A DNA stretch of 64,000 nt from JARYGU01 sp033795365 (lineage in GTDB: Bacteria; Pseudomonadota; Alphaproteobacteria; Rhizobiales; Rhizobiaceae): assembly GCA_033795365.1 (NCBI GenBank), contig JARYGU010000003.1, positions 310,001-374,000 on the forward strand. The letters run 5' to 3'. The first letter of the stretch is position 1, and each line of letters opens with the position of its first letter. Shown in pieces: positions 17,701 through 24,910 of the stretch. The translations under genes and the position numbers were made by a program. The notes beneath the pieces are model-generated. The model was not told the origin of the DNA and did no database searches. It saw only the letters and a program-made list of their open reading frames with translations.

Positions 17701-19071
17701 AATTCGATCGCGGCGGGGGTCCAGTCCGTGGCGCTCGGCGCGGGTGCGGAGAGCAACCACATCAACAGCGTGGCTCTCGGCGCACAATCCATCACGACGG
17801 TGGGCGCGCAAACCGGATACACAGCCTTCGCGCTTGCCTCGCCACAGTCCTCGTTTGGCGAGATATCGTTCGGCTCGGCCGGCTCCGAGCGCAAGCTGAC
17901 GAACCTTGCAGCCGGTTCGGCCGACACGGATGGCGTGAATGTCAGCCAGTTGAGAGGCCTCAGCACCCAGATCACGAACCAGTTGGGAGGCGGTTCCGTG
18001 ATCAATCCGAACGGCACGATCACCGGCCCGACCTATAACATCCAGGGCGGCAGCTATACGACCGTCTACGACGGGTTCACGGCCGTCGACAATGCTCTGA
18101 CCAACATCACCAATGGCGGCGGCATCAAATACTTCCATGCCAATTCGACGCTGGCCGACTCCATCGCCTCAGGCACCGACAGCGTCGCGATCGGCCCCGA
18201 GAGCGTGGCAAGCGGGACCGACAGCGTGGCCGCCGGACACGGATCCACGGCAACCGGTACGGGCGCGGTTGCGCTCGGCCAGGGCGCACAGGCGAACAAC
18301 GCCAATGACGTCGCTCTCGGTTCGGGTTCCGTGACGGAGGAGGCCGTCGGTACGTCGGGGACCACAATTCGAGGCACCCGGTACGACTTTGCGGGAACCG
18401 CGCCGGTCGGGACCGTCAGCGTCGGCGCCGATGGCGCGGAAAGGACCGTCACAAACGTCGCGGCCGGGCGCATTTCCGCCGACAGCACCGACGCCATCAA
18501 CGGTTCCCAGCTTCATGCGACCAATACGGCGATCGAGGATCTGCAGGGCGGCATTGGAAATATCAACGACAGCGCGGTCTTCTATGACCTCAATCCGGAC
18601 GGCAGCAAGAAGAACAGCATCACCCTGCAGGGCGGCGACGTAAATGCACCGGTCGTCATCTCGAATGTCGGCAGGGGCGTTGCCAACACGGATGCGGTCA
18701 ATGTCGCTCAATTGAACCAGAGCTTCACCGAGGCCAAGTCCTACACGGACAACCGCACGAGCTATGCCATCGAGACCGCCAACAACTATACGGACCAGAG
18801 GTTCAGCCAGCTGAACCAGGAGCTTGGGGGCATCCGTTCGGAGGCCCGGCAGGCTGCCGCGATCGGGCTTGCCGCAGCATCGCTGCGTTATGACGACCGT
18901 CCCGGCAAGTTGAGCGTTGCCGCGGGCGGCGGTTTCTGGCGCGGCGAAGGCGCACTTGCCTTCGGCGCCGGCTATACCAGCGAAGACGGGCGCGTTCGTG
19001 CAAATCTGTCAGGCACGACGACCGACGGGCACTGGGGCGCCGGAGCAGGTCTCAGCTTCACTCTGAACTGA
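14701..19071 (+). CDS. Trimeric autotransporter adhesin (YadA-like, type Vc secretion)
   Basis: This 1456-residue surface adhesin is the largest gene here. The ATG at 14701 has AGGA upstream and opens an extended signal region (Arg-rich stretch, then GLGALVIGLATPAHA, cleavage near residue 84), typical of type V proteins. Residues about 85-720 are dozens of degenerate 14-16-residue YadA head repeats of the form (S/N)xxAIGxxAxAxG. Neck/stalk signatures TNVAAGRIDGSSTDAVNGSQ (near 733) and NVAAGRISADSTDAINGSQL (near 1250) follow, with two YFHANS motifs (near 935 and 1146) matching the HANS connector of these adhesins. The last 75 residues form the YadA anchor (AAIGLAAASLRYDDRPGK and a terminal LSFTLN), which makes the trimeric outer-membrane beta-barrel. 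It leads the IalB/DUF4189 run. Confidence 0.95.
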   Translation: MTECIQWHTQRMFRFGVPNKRIAGESDNRSLRRRLMAALRLAHRVLGFRRKGLGLGTLGVGGNLGSVLTGGLGALVIGLATPAHAQYAAGGGTAVGGNSVAIGAGTQANGATSVALGTNNSATGNASIAIGDSMSANGLNAIAIGVISGATGTNALAIGGNARATGEGSSSIGVNSVATAGAAAFGLNARADGTNSLALGYVSRAGGLRATALGFGANAGGLDAIAQGNSATASQQNSIAIGFQATSTAINAINLGNRTAAGKGALQESAIALGTDVLASQVDSIAIGRQSQSTGTSAMAMGRNAGAWGNQSIALGLGAIAGVQADTAIPNSIAIGTNSRANSNNAMAFGTFANATADGAIAMGSSTNATATQAVALGVSVNATGAGATALGSAGSSASGDYSIVIGAISTANATRSIAIGTTAAASAESAIAMGMGTNASAINATAIGIQATATGVNSVYLGSRNVAGTGALELNTIAIGTDVTASGVDATAVGRASRATATNAIAVGLQSTASSADAVAIGTEATAGGGKAVAIGAGNTAYGDGAVAIGDPSYASGTGAFTGGANNIANADGTATATAANAANGAVAIGNANVAIGQGSVAIGNTSRAGAAGALAFGDTAVANTDQSIAIGSGSSATGGSAIAIGRISVANGTNALAMGAAAAANAGSTVALGNSATANNFGDVALGNGSTTAAAVGTASTVIGGTTYNFAGTNPTSTVSVGSATNQRTITNVAAGRIDGSSTDAVNGSQLFATNQQVTQNTTDITNLGDSIGDIGDTINNIAGDTSTTFTDANGDGIRYVRTNDRTLPVSDSSAQGIGSTAVGYDATAVADNSLALGRASQATIDGGVALGSGSISDRALAPATGQIAAGPTNFIEFNTTDKTLLGAVSVGSDTAYRQITNLADGTDAHDAVTIRQLQGAIASVAATPSMYFHANSTAGDSLAVGAESIAVGPTTVVNGDNGIGIGNGAIVDQVAPGGTAIGQNAHVMLADGIALGTNSIAAGVQSVALGAGAESNHINSVALGAQSITTVGAQTGYTAFALASPQSSFGEISFGSAGSERKLTNLAAGSADTDGVNVSQLRGLSTQITNQLGGGSVINPNGTITGPTYNIQGGSYTTVYDGFTAVDNALTNITNGGGIKYFHANSTLADSIASGTDSVAIGPESVASGTDSVAAGHGSTATGTGAVALGQGAQANNANDVALGSGSVTEEAVGTSGTTIRGTRYDFAGTAPVGTVSVGADGAERTVTNVAAGRISADSTDAINGSQLHATNTAIEDLQGGIGNINDSAVFYDLNPDGSKKNSITLQGGDVNAPVVISNVGRGVANTDAVNVAQLNQSFTEAKSYTDNRTSYAIETANNYTDQRFSQLNQELGGIRSEARQAAAIGLAAASLRYDDRPGKLSVAAGGGFWRGEGALAFGAGYTSEDGRVRANLSGTTTDGHWGAGAGLSFTLN

Positions 19072-19078
19072 GGCCGGC

Positions 19079-19654
19079 ATGTTCAGGAGAGCAGGTTCCG
19101 GCTCCTCGGTTTTCATCGCATGCCTTTTCCTGTCCGGCCCGCAGGCGGCCGGACAGGAGGCGCCCCCCTCCGGTTACCGCATCAGGCCGCCCGAGGTGGT
19201 GGTCCCCGATAGCGCAACTCTGGGCCAGTATCAGCGAATGATCAGGCCGTTCGAGAATTGGACGCTGATTTGCGACGAAAATCTGAAAGCCCGCAAAAGG
19301 GTCTGCAACGTCACCCAGACGATCGAAAACCGGGCGGGACAGCTGGCATTCAGCTGGTCGCTTGCCGCCACGCCCGAGGGCAAGCCCTACATGATCCTGC
19401 GGACCGCACCGATCGCCAGGAGAGACGGCTTCGTCTCGCTGAAATTCGAGGGCCGGAAAGAGCCGGTCAAAGTCCAGCTCGACGGATGCAATCAGGCGGT
19501 CTGCATCGCAATGCTGCCGGTCGGCCCCATCATGCGCGAACAGATCTCGAAGAGCTCGGCACCGACGGTGTCCTATTCGATCAGAGACGGAAGAACCGTC
19601 AGCGTGACCGCAACCCTCAAGGGCCTTTCCAAAGCCGTTGAGGCGATCAATTAA
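19079..19654 (+). CDS. Invasion associated locus B (IalB) family protein
   Basis: This 191-residue exported protein has a hydrophobic signal sequence (SSVFIACLFLSGPQAAGQ). The IalB domain is visible as FENWTLICDENL near 55, KRVCNVTQTIENRAGQ, and the paired-cysteine segment LDGCNQAVCIAMLPV near 140. IalB was named for a Bartonella protein needed for erythrocyte invasion; homologues are widespread in free-living and symbiotic Rhizobiales, where the role is less clear. The start at 19079 is 8 bp after the autotransporter stop, with GAGG overlapping that stop as ribosome binding site, so it is co-translated with the adhesin. A second IalB gene closes the run at 20926. Confidence 0.9.
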   Translation: MFRRAGSGSSVFIACLFLSGPQAAGQEAPPSGYRIRPPEVVVPDSATLGQYQRMIRPFENWTLICDENLKARKRVCNVTQTIENRAGQLAFSWSLAATPEGKPYMILRTAPIARRDGFVSLKFEGRKEPVKVQLDGCNQAVCIAMLPVGPIMREQISKSSAPTVSYSIRDGRTVSVTATLKGLSKAVEAIN

Positions 19655-19669
19655 CGGAGGCATTTCACG

Positions 19670-20362
19670 ATGGACCAGCAATCGATTCATGACCGGATAA
19701 TGTCCCGCAAGAGCAGCGACGTCGTTCCCGACCAGGCCGATGATCGAAATGAACCGGGACGGAACTGGCTGAAAACGACCGCCTTTTCGTTGCTCGGTAT
19801 CGTTGTCGTCGCCGCTGCCGGTTATGTTGCAATGCGTTATGACGGAATCGGGAATTTCCTGTCGCAGCCGGCAGTCGCAGAAACGAACGGCGCCGCTCCG
19901 GCACCGGCCGATACACCATTTCTCCAGCACGCCAAGCAGGCAGGTCTGCAAGCTTGCGCCAACGTCTTTCCGGGCCTGGGAGCCCTGCTGACGAACGGCT
20001 CGCAATACGGCGTCCAGTCGACCTGGAACCCCGAAACGCCGGACAAGCACGCGGTGCAGGCCCTTGTCGGCATGAACTACGCCACGGAAGGCTATAGCGG
20101 TGCGGCTGCGGGCGTCGTGATTGCGGCGCCGACCGGCTCCCTTTGTGAAGGGGCGATGGTCCGGGTGGCCCCCTTCCCAGCTCCGTGCTCCGATATGCCG
20201 ACCATGCTTCCGAAAGGAAGCAAGCTCACCAACAATCTCGCACAGATCAGCGTCTACGAACTTCCCGACAATGGTGGCAACGCAATGCTCCTGCCGACCG
20301 GCGACGGCTGTGCCGTCATTTCCGTGGCTTCGGCAACAGGAACGCAAGGAGGTGGGAAATGA
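19670..20362 (+). CDS. Membrane-anchored hypothetical protein in the adhesin island
   Basis: This 230-residue protein has no family I can name. A charged cytoplasmic segment of about 32 residues is followed by one membrane helix (LKTTAFSLLGIVVVAAAGYV, about 34-53), so the rest probably lies in the periplasm as a signal-anchored domain. The periplasmic part has four cysteines, in QACANVFPG, GSLCEGAMV, PAPCSDMPT and GDGCAVISV, which could form two disulfides. GGAGG sits 8 bases before the ATG. The stop overlaps the next gene's start by 4 bases (ATGA). Lying between IalB and DUF4189 genes, it probably works at the cell envelope. Confidence 0.7.
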   Translation: MDQQSIHDRIMSRKSSDVVPDQADDRNEPGRNWLKTTAFSLLGIVVVAAAGYVAMRYDGIGNFLSQPAVAETNGAAPAPADTPFLQHAKQAGLQACANVFPGLGALLTNGSQYGVQSTWNPETPDKHAVQALVGMNYATEGYSGAAAGVVIAAPTGSLCEGAMVRVAPFPAPCSDMPTMLPKGSKLTNNLAQISVYELPDNGGNAMLLPTGDGCAVISVASATGTQGGGK

Positions 20363-20835
20363 GATTGGGTTTTACACTTGGTGCGATCTGCGTGGTGCTG
20401 GCTTCGACAGCGCGTCTGGGGGCGGCCGATCTCCCCGCAACCGCGGATGTACCGGTTCCGCCACCACAAGAGGAGCGCGGCATCTGGGGGGCGATCGCCT
20501 ATTCGGAAACCGACGAGAAGCACGGTTTCTTCTGGGGAGCCGACAAGCGGCAGGAGGCGATGGATATCGCGCTCGAGCATTGCGAGAATGCCGACGGAAA
20601 GGCATGCGTCGTCGTCGAGGTGTTTCGCAACCACCGGCATTGGGACGACGATGACGATACCGGTTTTCCCTATCACCATTGCGGCGTGCTCGCGATCGGC
20701 GAGGAAAAGGAAAGCCGCATCACGCCCTGGAGCGCAAAATCGGCCCCTACCCGTGACGAAGCGGAGGACATGGCCATCCAAGCCTGCGAGGCCTCGGGAA
20801 CGCAATGCAAGGTCCGCGAATGGGTATGCACATGA
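20359..20835 (+). CDS. DUF4189 domain secreted protein
   Basis: This 158-residue protein starts at the ATG at 20359, which is preceded by AAGGAGGTGGG and overlaps the previous stop; the frame is open upstream but lies inside that gene. It has a signal peptide (MRLGFTLGAICVVLASTARL, cleavage near residue 23). The DUF4189 pattern follows: WGAIAYSETDEKHGFFWG near 43, then alternating small-residue helices and paired cysteines (EHCENADGKACVVVEVF, ACEASGTQCKVREWVC). The function of DUF4189 is not established; it is common in exported alphaproteobacterial proteins. A short DDDDD acidic patch near residue 95 is unusual. Confidence 0.8.
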   Translation: MRLGFTLGAICVVLASTARLGAADLPATADVPVPPPQEERGIWGAIAYSETDEKHGFFWGADKRQEAMDIALEHCENADGKACVVVEVFRNHRHWDDDDDTGFPYHHCGVLAIGEEKESRITPWSAKSAPTRDEAEDMAIQACEASGTQCKVREWVCT

Positions 20836-20925
20836 TTTTACAAGCATAACAGGCGGAACCTGGGCACCGGTCCATAGCGCGGCCCGCCGACGAATATTGA
20901 AGAAAAGCAGCATCGTATTAACGCG

Positions 20926-21591
20926 ATGCGACCGATCTCGAACAGAAAGATTGCACCCTTGCCAATCGCGATATCCAATCTAGTGAAGGTCGAGCAGCCG
21001 AACACTCCGCAGCGCAGGAACCGCCGCGCCGCCGGATCGGGGCCGCTGCAAAGCGTCCCGGTGAAACTCCGCTTGCCGACCGCCCTTCTTTGTGCGGCCA
21101 TTGCGGCCTCACTCATGTCGCCAGCCTTGGCCCAACAGCAGGCCGCCCTCCCGAACGGCGCCTCCTCCCTGCAGGAAATCTATCAGGATTGGCAGTTGTC
21201 CTGCACGGTTCGCGACAGCGCGCGGGCATGCGTCATCCTGCAGGACCAGTCGCAACAAAACGGCCAAAGACTTCTCGCCGTCGAACTGGCTATGCGTGCC
21301 GACGGTATGGTGGCGACGTTGCTTCTTCCGTTCGGCATTCTTCTCGACCCCGGAATCGCACCGCAGATCGACGACCAGCCGCCCTTGCCGGCTCTGCACT
21401 TCCGGACATGCCTGCCGACGGGATGCGTCGCCGTGTTTGCGGTCGACGCGGAAACGCTGCGAAAGCTGCGCGCAGGCTCGGTGCTGAAACTCAAGGTCAC
21501 GACCGCGGCGCAAACCGCGCTGACCTTTCCGGTCTCGCTTAAGGGCCTGACCGTGGCGATCGATCGCCTCGGGGCTCTGAACGGCGGTTAA
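20926..21591 (+). CDS. IalB family exported protein, second copy
   Basis: The frame gives 221 residues from 20926, but a GTG at 21061 would start the protein exactly at a clean signal peptide (KLRLPTALLCAAIAA, cleavage after SPALA); the first 45 residues may not be translated. The IalB domain is visible as IYQDWQLSCTVRDSARACVI, followed by RTCLPTGCVAVFAVD with two cysteines and the closing FPVSLKGLTVAIDRL, which parallels the end of the IalB protein at 19079. It is the last gene of the adhesin island, 90 bp after DUF4189, and is followed at once by an IS3 remnant. Confidence 0.82.
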   Translation: MRPISNRKIAPLPIAISNLVKVEQPNTPQRRNRRAAGSGPLQSVPVKLRLPTALLCAAIAASLMSPALAQQQAALPNGASSLQEIYQDWQLSCTVRDSARACVILQDQSQQNGQRLLAVELAMRADGMVATLLLPFGILLDPGIAPQIDDQPPLPALHFRTCLPTGCVAVFAVDAETLRKLRAGSVLKLKVTTAAQTALTFPVSLKGLTVAIDRLGALNGG

Positions 21592-21868
21592 GGCCGGAAA
21601 GGAGATGAATCGGGCGGCTCGCCAGATGTAGGCGCTTCATGCGGCCTTCCGGCGTGTTGGCCGGATTCGGCCAGCGATCGATAGCCAAAGGCGGAGTGCA
21701 GCCGCTTGGCATGGACATCTTCGATACACCTGGGCAACCGCTCGGCCACATCCGCGAAGGTCTCGTAGCCAGCGGGATATAACGTCTTCATGAAGCTCTC
21801 GGCCTGAGCATTGTGACAAGGGTTGCCGATGGCGCTCACGATCTCTCCAGAGATACACCGCAATGCCG
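21592..21868 (-). pseudogene. IS3 family transposase (OrfB) remnant
   Basis: Minus-strand reading from about 21863 gives GNPCHNAQAESFMKTL, YETFADVAERLPRCIEDV and RLHSAFGYRSL, the C-terminal third of an IS3-family OrfB integrase. About five codons are missing after KTL, upstream sequence continues in a second frame, and no OrfA or inverted repeat is left. The fragment fills the whole gap between the convergent adhesin island and the eut operon, and probably supplies the last few codons of eutC. Confidence 0.8.
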
Positions 21869-22720
21869 CTACCCGGGGCGGGAGTTTTGATCACAAGGCA
21901 AGCACGGCACAGTGGCATGCCGATCGCGCAGCGCCGCAACCGCGTCCTTCAACCCGACACCGGAAAGGCCGGTGCGGCGCATGTCGCTGACAAGACCGAC
22001 GATCGCCTCAGCGGCGACCTCGATCGCAAGGCCGCCGTCGCGGATGTTGGAGACGCAGTTGCGCCGAGAATCCGGCGTGCCGGGCTTGGGCGCGAAGGTA
22101 ACGTAGGCGCCGAGGCTGTCGGCGGCTGAGAGCCCCGGCCTCTCGCCGATCAGCATGATGGTGACTGCCGCCCGCAGCGCCGAGCCTATCGGGTCGGCCA
22201 ACGCCACCCGCGCCTGTGCAGCGACGACTATGGGGCAGAGACGGAACGCCTGCGTACGCAGGCGCCGGGCAAGCGCCCCGACCAGCGGGATCGCATTGAT
22301 GTCGACGGCGCTCGACGACAGGCCGTCTGCCACGACGATGGCGACGTCGCAACCGTCCGTGCCCGTTTCCGGATCCGTGCCGATGCCCTTGCCTTCTCCC
22401 GCCACCGCCAGCAGCCGCGCATGCGAGGCTTCCGACAGCTGACGGCCGAGATCGGGGCGGCGGACATAGGTGCTGCGCTCGATGGCGAGGCTTTCGACGG
22501 CGACGACGTCGAGACCGAGCCCGGCGAGCCCTCGCTCCAACCCGGCGCGGTCCATCGCCGTCCACACGGCCTCGCGCGCTCGTGCGTGGTCGAGAAGAAA
22601 GGCCTGGGCCGCCCTGGTCGGCAGACCCGAGCCGAAGCGCCCAAGTGCCACTCGCGCATCGGTCATCGCTTTCAGGTCGAGGGCGCCCACGGCCGCCGGC
22701 CGGCTTGCTGGCTTGGTCAT
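21869..22720 (-). CDS. eutC: Ethanolamine ammonia-lyase small subunit
   Basis: This 283-residue light chain of the adenosylcobalamin-dependent lyase that splits ethanolamine into acetaldehyde and ammonia has recognisable EutC segments: DARVALGRFGSGLPTRAAQA near 21, FLLDHARAREAVW, DVVAVESLAIERSTYVRRPD, VAIVVADGLSSSAVD near 127 and MLIGERPGLSAADSLG near 188. The ATG at 22720 has GGAG 7 bases upstream; the frame extends to 22750 inside the eutB end. It is separated from eutB by one base. The last residues (DQNSRPG) lie in sequence shared with the adjoining IS3 remnant, so the natural C-terminus may have been replaced. It is the last gene of the run. Confidence 0.95.
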   Translation of the reverse strand: MTKPASRPAAVGALDLKAMTDARVALGRFGSGLPTRAAQAFLLDHARAREAVWTAMDRAGLERGLAGLGLDVVAVESLAIERSTYVRRPDLGRQLSEASHARLLAVAGEGKGIGTDPETGTDGCDVAIVVADGLSSSAVDINAIPLVGALARRLRTQAFRLCPIVVAAQARVALADPIGSALRAAVTIMLIGERPGLSAADSLGAYVTFAPKPGTPDSRRNCVSNIRDGGLAIEVAAEAIVGLVSDMRRTGLSGVGLKDAVAALRDRHATVPCLPCDQNSRPG

Positions 22721-22721
22721 A

Positions 22722-24113
22722 TCAAGCTCCGGGAAGATTGGTGCTTGCAAGGTAATCGGTCAACATCGCCGGCGCCCCGACGAGCGCACCCTTACCGTTC
22801 GTCAGCCCGATCTCTCGCAGCCAGCGCTCGAATTCGGGTGCAGGCGGCCGCTGCAGCGTTTCGCGGCAAAAGACCGCGTCGTGATGGGCGAGCGACTGAT
22901 AGTTGAGCATCACGTCGTCGGCGCCGGGCACGGTGATGACGAAGTTGACGTTGGCGGCGCAAAGCAGCGTCAGGAGCGTGTCCATGTCCTCCTGGTCGGC
23001 ATCGGCGTGATTGGTGTAACAGACGTCAACGCCCATCGGCAGGCCGAGCAGCTTCCCACCGAAATGGTCCTCAAGCCCTGCGCGGATGATCTGCTTGCCA
23101 TTGAAGAGATATTCCGGCCCGATGAAGCCGACCACCGTGTTGACGAGCAGCGGATCGAACTGACGGGCGACTGCATAGGCCCGCACTTCCATGGTCTGCT
23201 GATCGACCCCGAAATGCGCGTTTGCCGACAGCGCCGCCCCCTGTCCGGTCTCGAAATACATCAGGTTCGCATCCGCGTCGCCGCGTTTCAGGGAGCGGAC
23301 CGCGTCATGCGCCTCGGAAAGCAAGGACAGGCTGACGCCGAAACCATCATTGGCCTTCTGAGAGCCGGCGATCGACTGGAAAACCAGATCCACCGGAGCG
23401 GCCCTCTCCATCGCCCGGATCGCCGTCGTCACATGGCCGAGGCAACATGTCTGGGTCGGGATCGACAGCCGCGTCCGCAATTCGTCTAGCAGCGAGACGA
23501 TGCGGACATAGTCCGCCGTGCTATCGGTCGCCGGGTTGACGCCGATCACCGCGTCGCCGGAGCCGAGCAGCAGCCCGTCGATCGCCGAGGCGGCGATACC
23601 GTAGCTGTCGTCGGTCGGGTGGTTCGGCTGGTTGCGCGTCGACAACCGGCCCGAAAGCCCGATCGTCGAGCGGAAGCGGGTGACGACCTCGCGCTTGGCG
23701 GCGACCGCGATCAGGTCCTGCAGCCGCATGATCTTCGACACCGCCGCGACCATCTCCGGCGTCAAGCCGAAGGTGACCGCCTCCAACTGCCGCTGCCGGG
23801 TCTCAGGCGCGAGCAGCCATTCGCGCAACTCGCCGACGGTCAGCGAGGCGATCGGCGCGAAGGCGGCCGGGTCGTGCTGGTCGGCGATCAACTGCGAGAC
23901 CTCGTCGACCTCGGAAGGGATCAGTTCCTCGGCGAGGAACGCCTTGAGCGGAAGGTCGGCCAGCGCCATCTGCGCGGCGAGGCGCTCGACCGGACCGGCC
24001 GCGGCAATTCCCGCCAGCTGGTCGCCGGACCGCTCCGGCGTCGCCTTGGCCAGCAGGTCCTTGAGGTCGGCAAAGCGGAAGACCGTCCGCTCGATCGTCG
24101 TGACATAAGGCAT
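22722..24113 (-). CDS. eutB: Ethanolamine ammonia-lyase large subunit
   Basis: This 463-residue heavy chain carries the TIM-barrel active site. EutB landmarks are FRFADLKDLLAKATPERSGD near 12, STIGLSGRLSTRNQPNHPTD near 150, GVNPATDSTADYVRI near 192, TCCLGHVTT near 225, VFQSIAGSQKANDGFG near 245, FETGQGAALSANAHF near 288 and GLPMGVDVCYTNHADADQED near 357. Length and motifs match functional enzymes. No eutA reactivase, acetaldehyde dehydrogenase or microcompartment shell gene is present here, so the enzyme would act free in the cytosol. It lies 8 bp after the inositol-monophosphatase-like gene. Confidence 0.97.
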   Translation of the reverse strand: MPYVTTIERTVFRFADLKDLLAKATPERSGDQLAGIAAAGPVERLAAQMALADLPLKAFLAEELIPSEVDEVSQLIADQHDPAAFAPIASLTVGELREWLLAPETRQRQLEAVTFGLTPEMVAAVSKIMRLQDLIAVAAKREVVTRFRSTIGLSGRLSTRNQPNHPTDDSYGIAASAIDGLLLGSGDAVIGVNPATDSTADYVRIVSLLDELRTRLSIPTQTCCLGHVTTAIRAMERAAPVDLVFQSIAGSQKANDGFGVSLSLLSEAHDAVRSLKRGDADANLMYFETGQGAALSANAHFGVDQQTMEVRAYAVARQFDPLLVNTVVGFIGPEYLFNGKQIIRAGLEDHFGGKLLGLPMGVDVCYTNHADADQEDMDTLLTLLCAANVNFVITVPGADDVMLNYQSLAHHDAVFCRETLQRPPAPEFERWLREIGLTNGKGALVGAPAMLTDYLASTNLPGA

Positions 24114-24121
24114 TTCTGGAA

Positions 24122-24910
24122 CTACCGGTTGAGAAGAGAGAGCGCTTCGTCATGAAGCTTCGGCGTCGCGGATGCCAAGACCTTGCCATCCGAGTGGATC
24201 GATAGCGCCTTGCCCTGCCAATCGGTAATGCGGCCTCCCGCCCCCTCTATTACCGGCACCAGCGCCATGTAGTCGTAGGGTTGGAGGCCCGTCTCCAGCG
24301 CGACGTCGCAATGTCCCGAGGCAAGCAACCCGTAGATATAGCAATCGCCGCCGAACCGTCTTAGCCGCGTCGCCCCGGACAGCGTCTCGAAACATTCGAT
24401 CTCATCGCCGGAAAACATGTCCGGGGAGGTCGTATAGAACCGCGCCTCAGAAAGGCTGCCGCAATCGCTTGTACGCGCCGGTTTACCGGCGAAGGTAGTG
24501 CTTCCGGGCCTGCCCAGCCAGCGCTCGCCTGTTGCCGGAACGTCGATCAGGCCACAGAACGGCGTTTTTTCGTAGGTCAGCGAAATGAGGGTGCCGAACA
24601 GCGGAAAGCCGGTGATGAAGCTCTTGGTTCCGTCGATCGGATCGAGAACCCAGGTGAAGGCGCCGCCCTCCTTGATGCCCATCTCCTCGCCGAAAATGCC
24701 GTGATCGGGGAAACGGTCCTCGATCAGGTGACGGAGATGCTTCTCGATCATGCGGTCGGCGATGGTCACGGGGCTTTCGTCGAACTTGGCGATGACGTCG
24801 AGCGGCGTACGGAAATGGGAGAGCGCCAGCGGCCTTGCCGCATCGGCAAGCGTGACGGCAAATGCGACGTAGGTCTCTACCTCATTAGCGGGGATATCGG
24901 AGATGGGCAT
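24122..24910 (-). CDS. Inositol monophosphatase family phosphatase
   Basis: This 262-residue Mg-dependent phosphatase has the first metal site as GEEMG (Glu75/Glu76), the DPIDGTKSF motif (Asp90, Asp93) and the late PYDYMALVPVIEGAGGRITD motif near 218. Within the family it resembles histidinol-phosphatase (HisN-like) enzymes, which hydrolyse aminoalcohol phosphates. The ATG at 24910 overlaps the upstream kinase stop in ATGA; the longer frame to 25048 lies inside the kinase gene. Dephosphorylation of an aminoalcohol phosphate to feed EutBC fits the context, but the true substrate is unknown. Confidence 0.9.
   Translation of the reverse strand: MPISDIPANEVETYVAFAVTLADAARPLALSHFRTPLDVIAKFDESPVTIADRMIEKHLRHLIEDRFPDHGIFGEEMGIKEGGAFTWVLDPIDGTKSFITGFPLFGTLISLTYEKTPFCGLIDVPATGERWLGRPGSTTFAGKPARTSDCGSLSEARFYTTSPDMFSGDEIECFETLSGATRLRRFGGDCYIYGLLASGHCDVALETGLQPYDYMALVPVIEGAGGRITDWQGKALSIHSDGKVLASATPKLHDEALSLLNR

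Noticed and set aside
15871..18138. Long minus-strand open frame (about 755 codons) opposite the adhesin gene
   Set aside because: It is the mirror of a low-complexity, GC-rich repetitive coding sequence; it has no domain and repeats in step with the YadA head repeats.
15000..18400. Regularly spaced repeats that could suggest a CRISPR or tandem DNA repeat array
   Set aside because: The repeats are in-frame, degenerate at DNA level and encode the YadA head pattern; there are no constant repeats with variable spacers.
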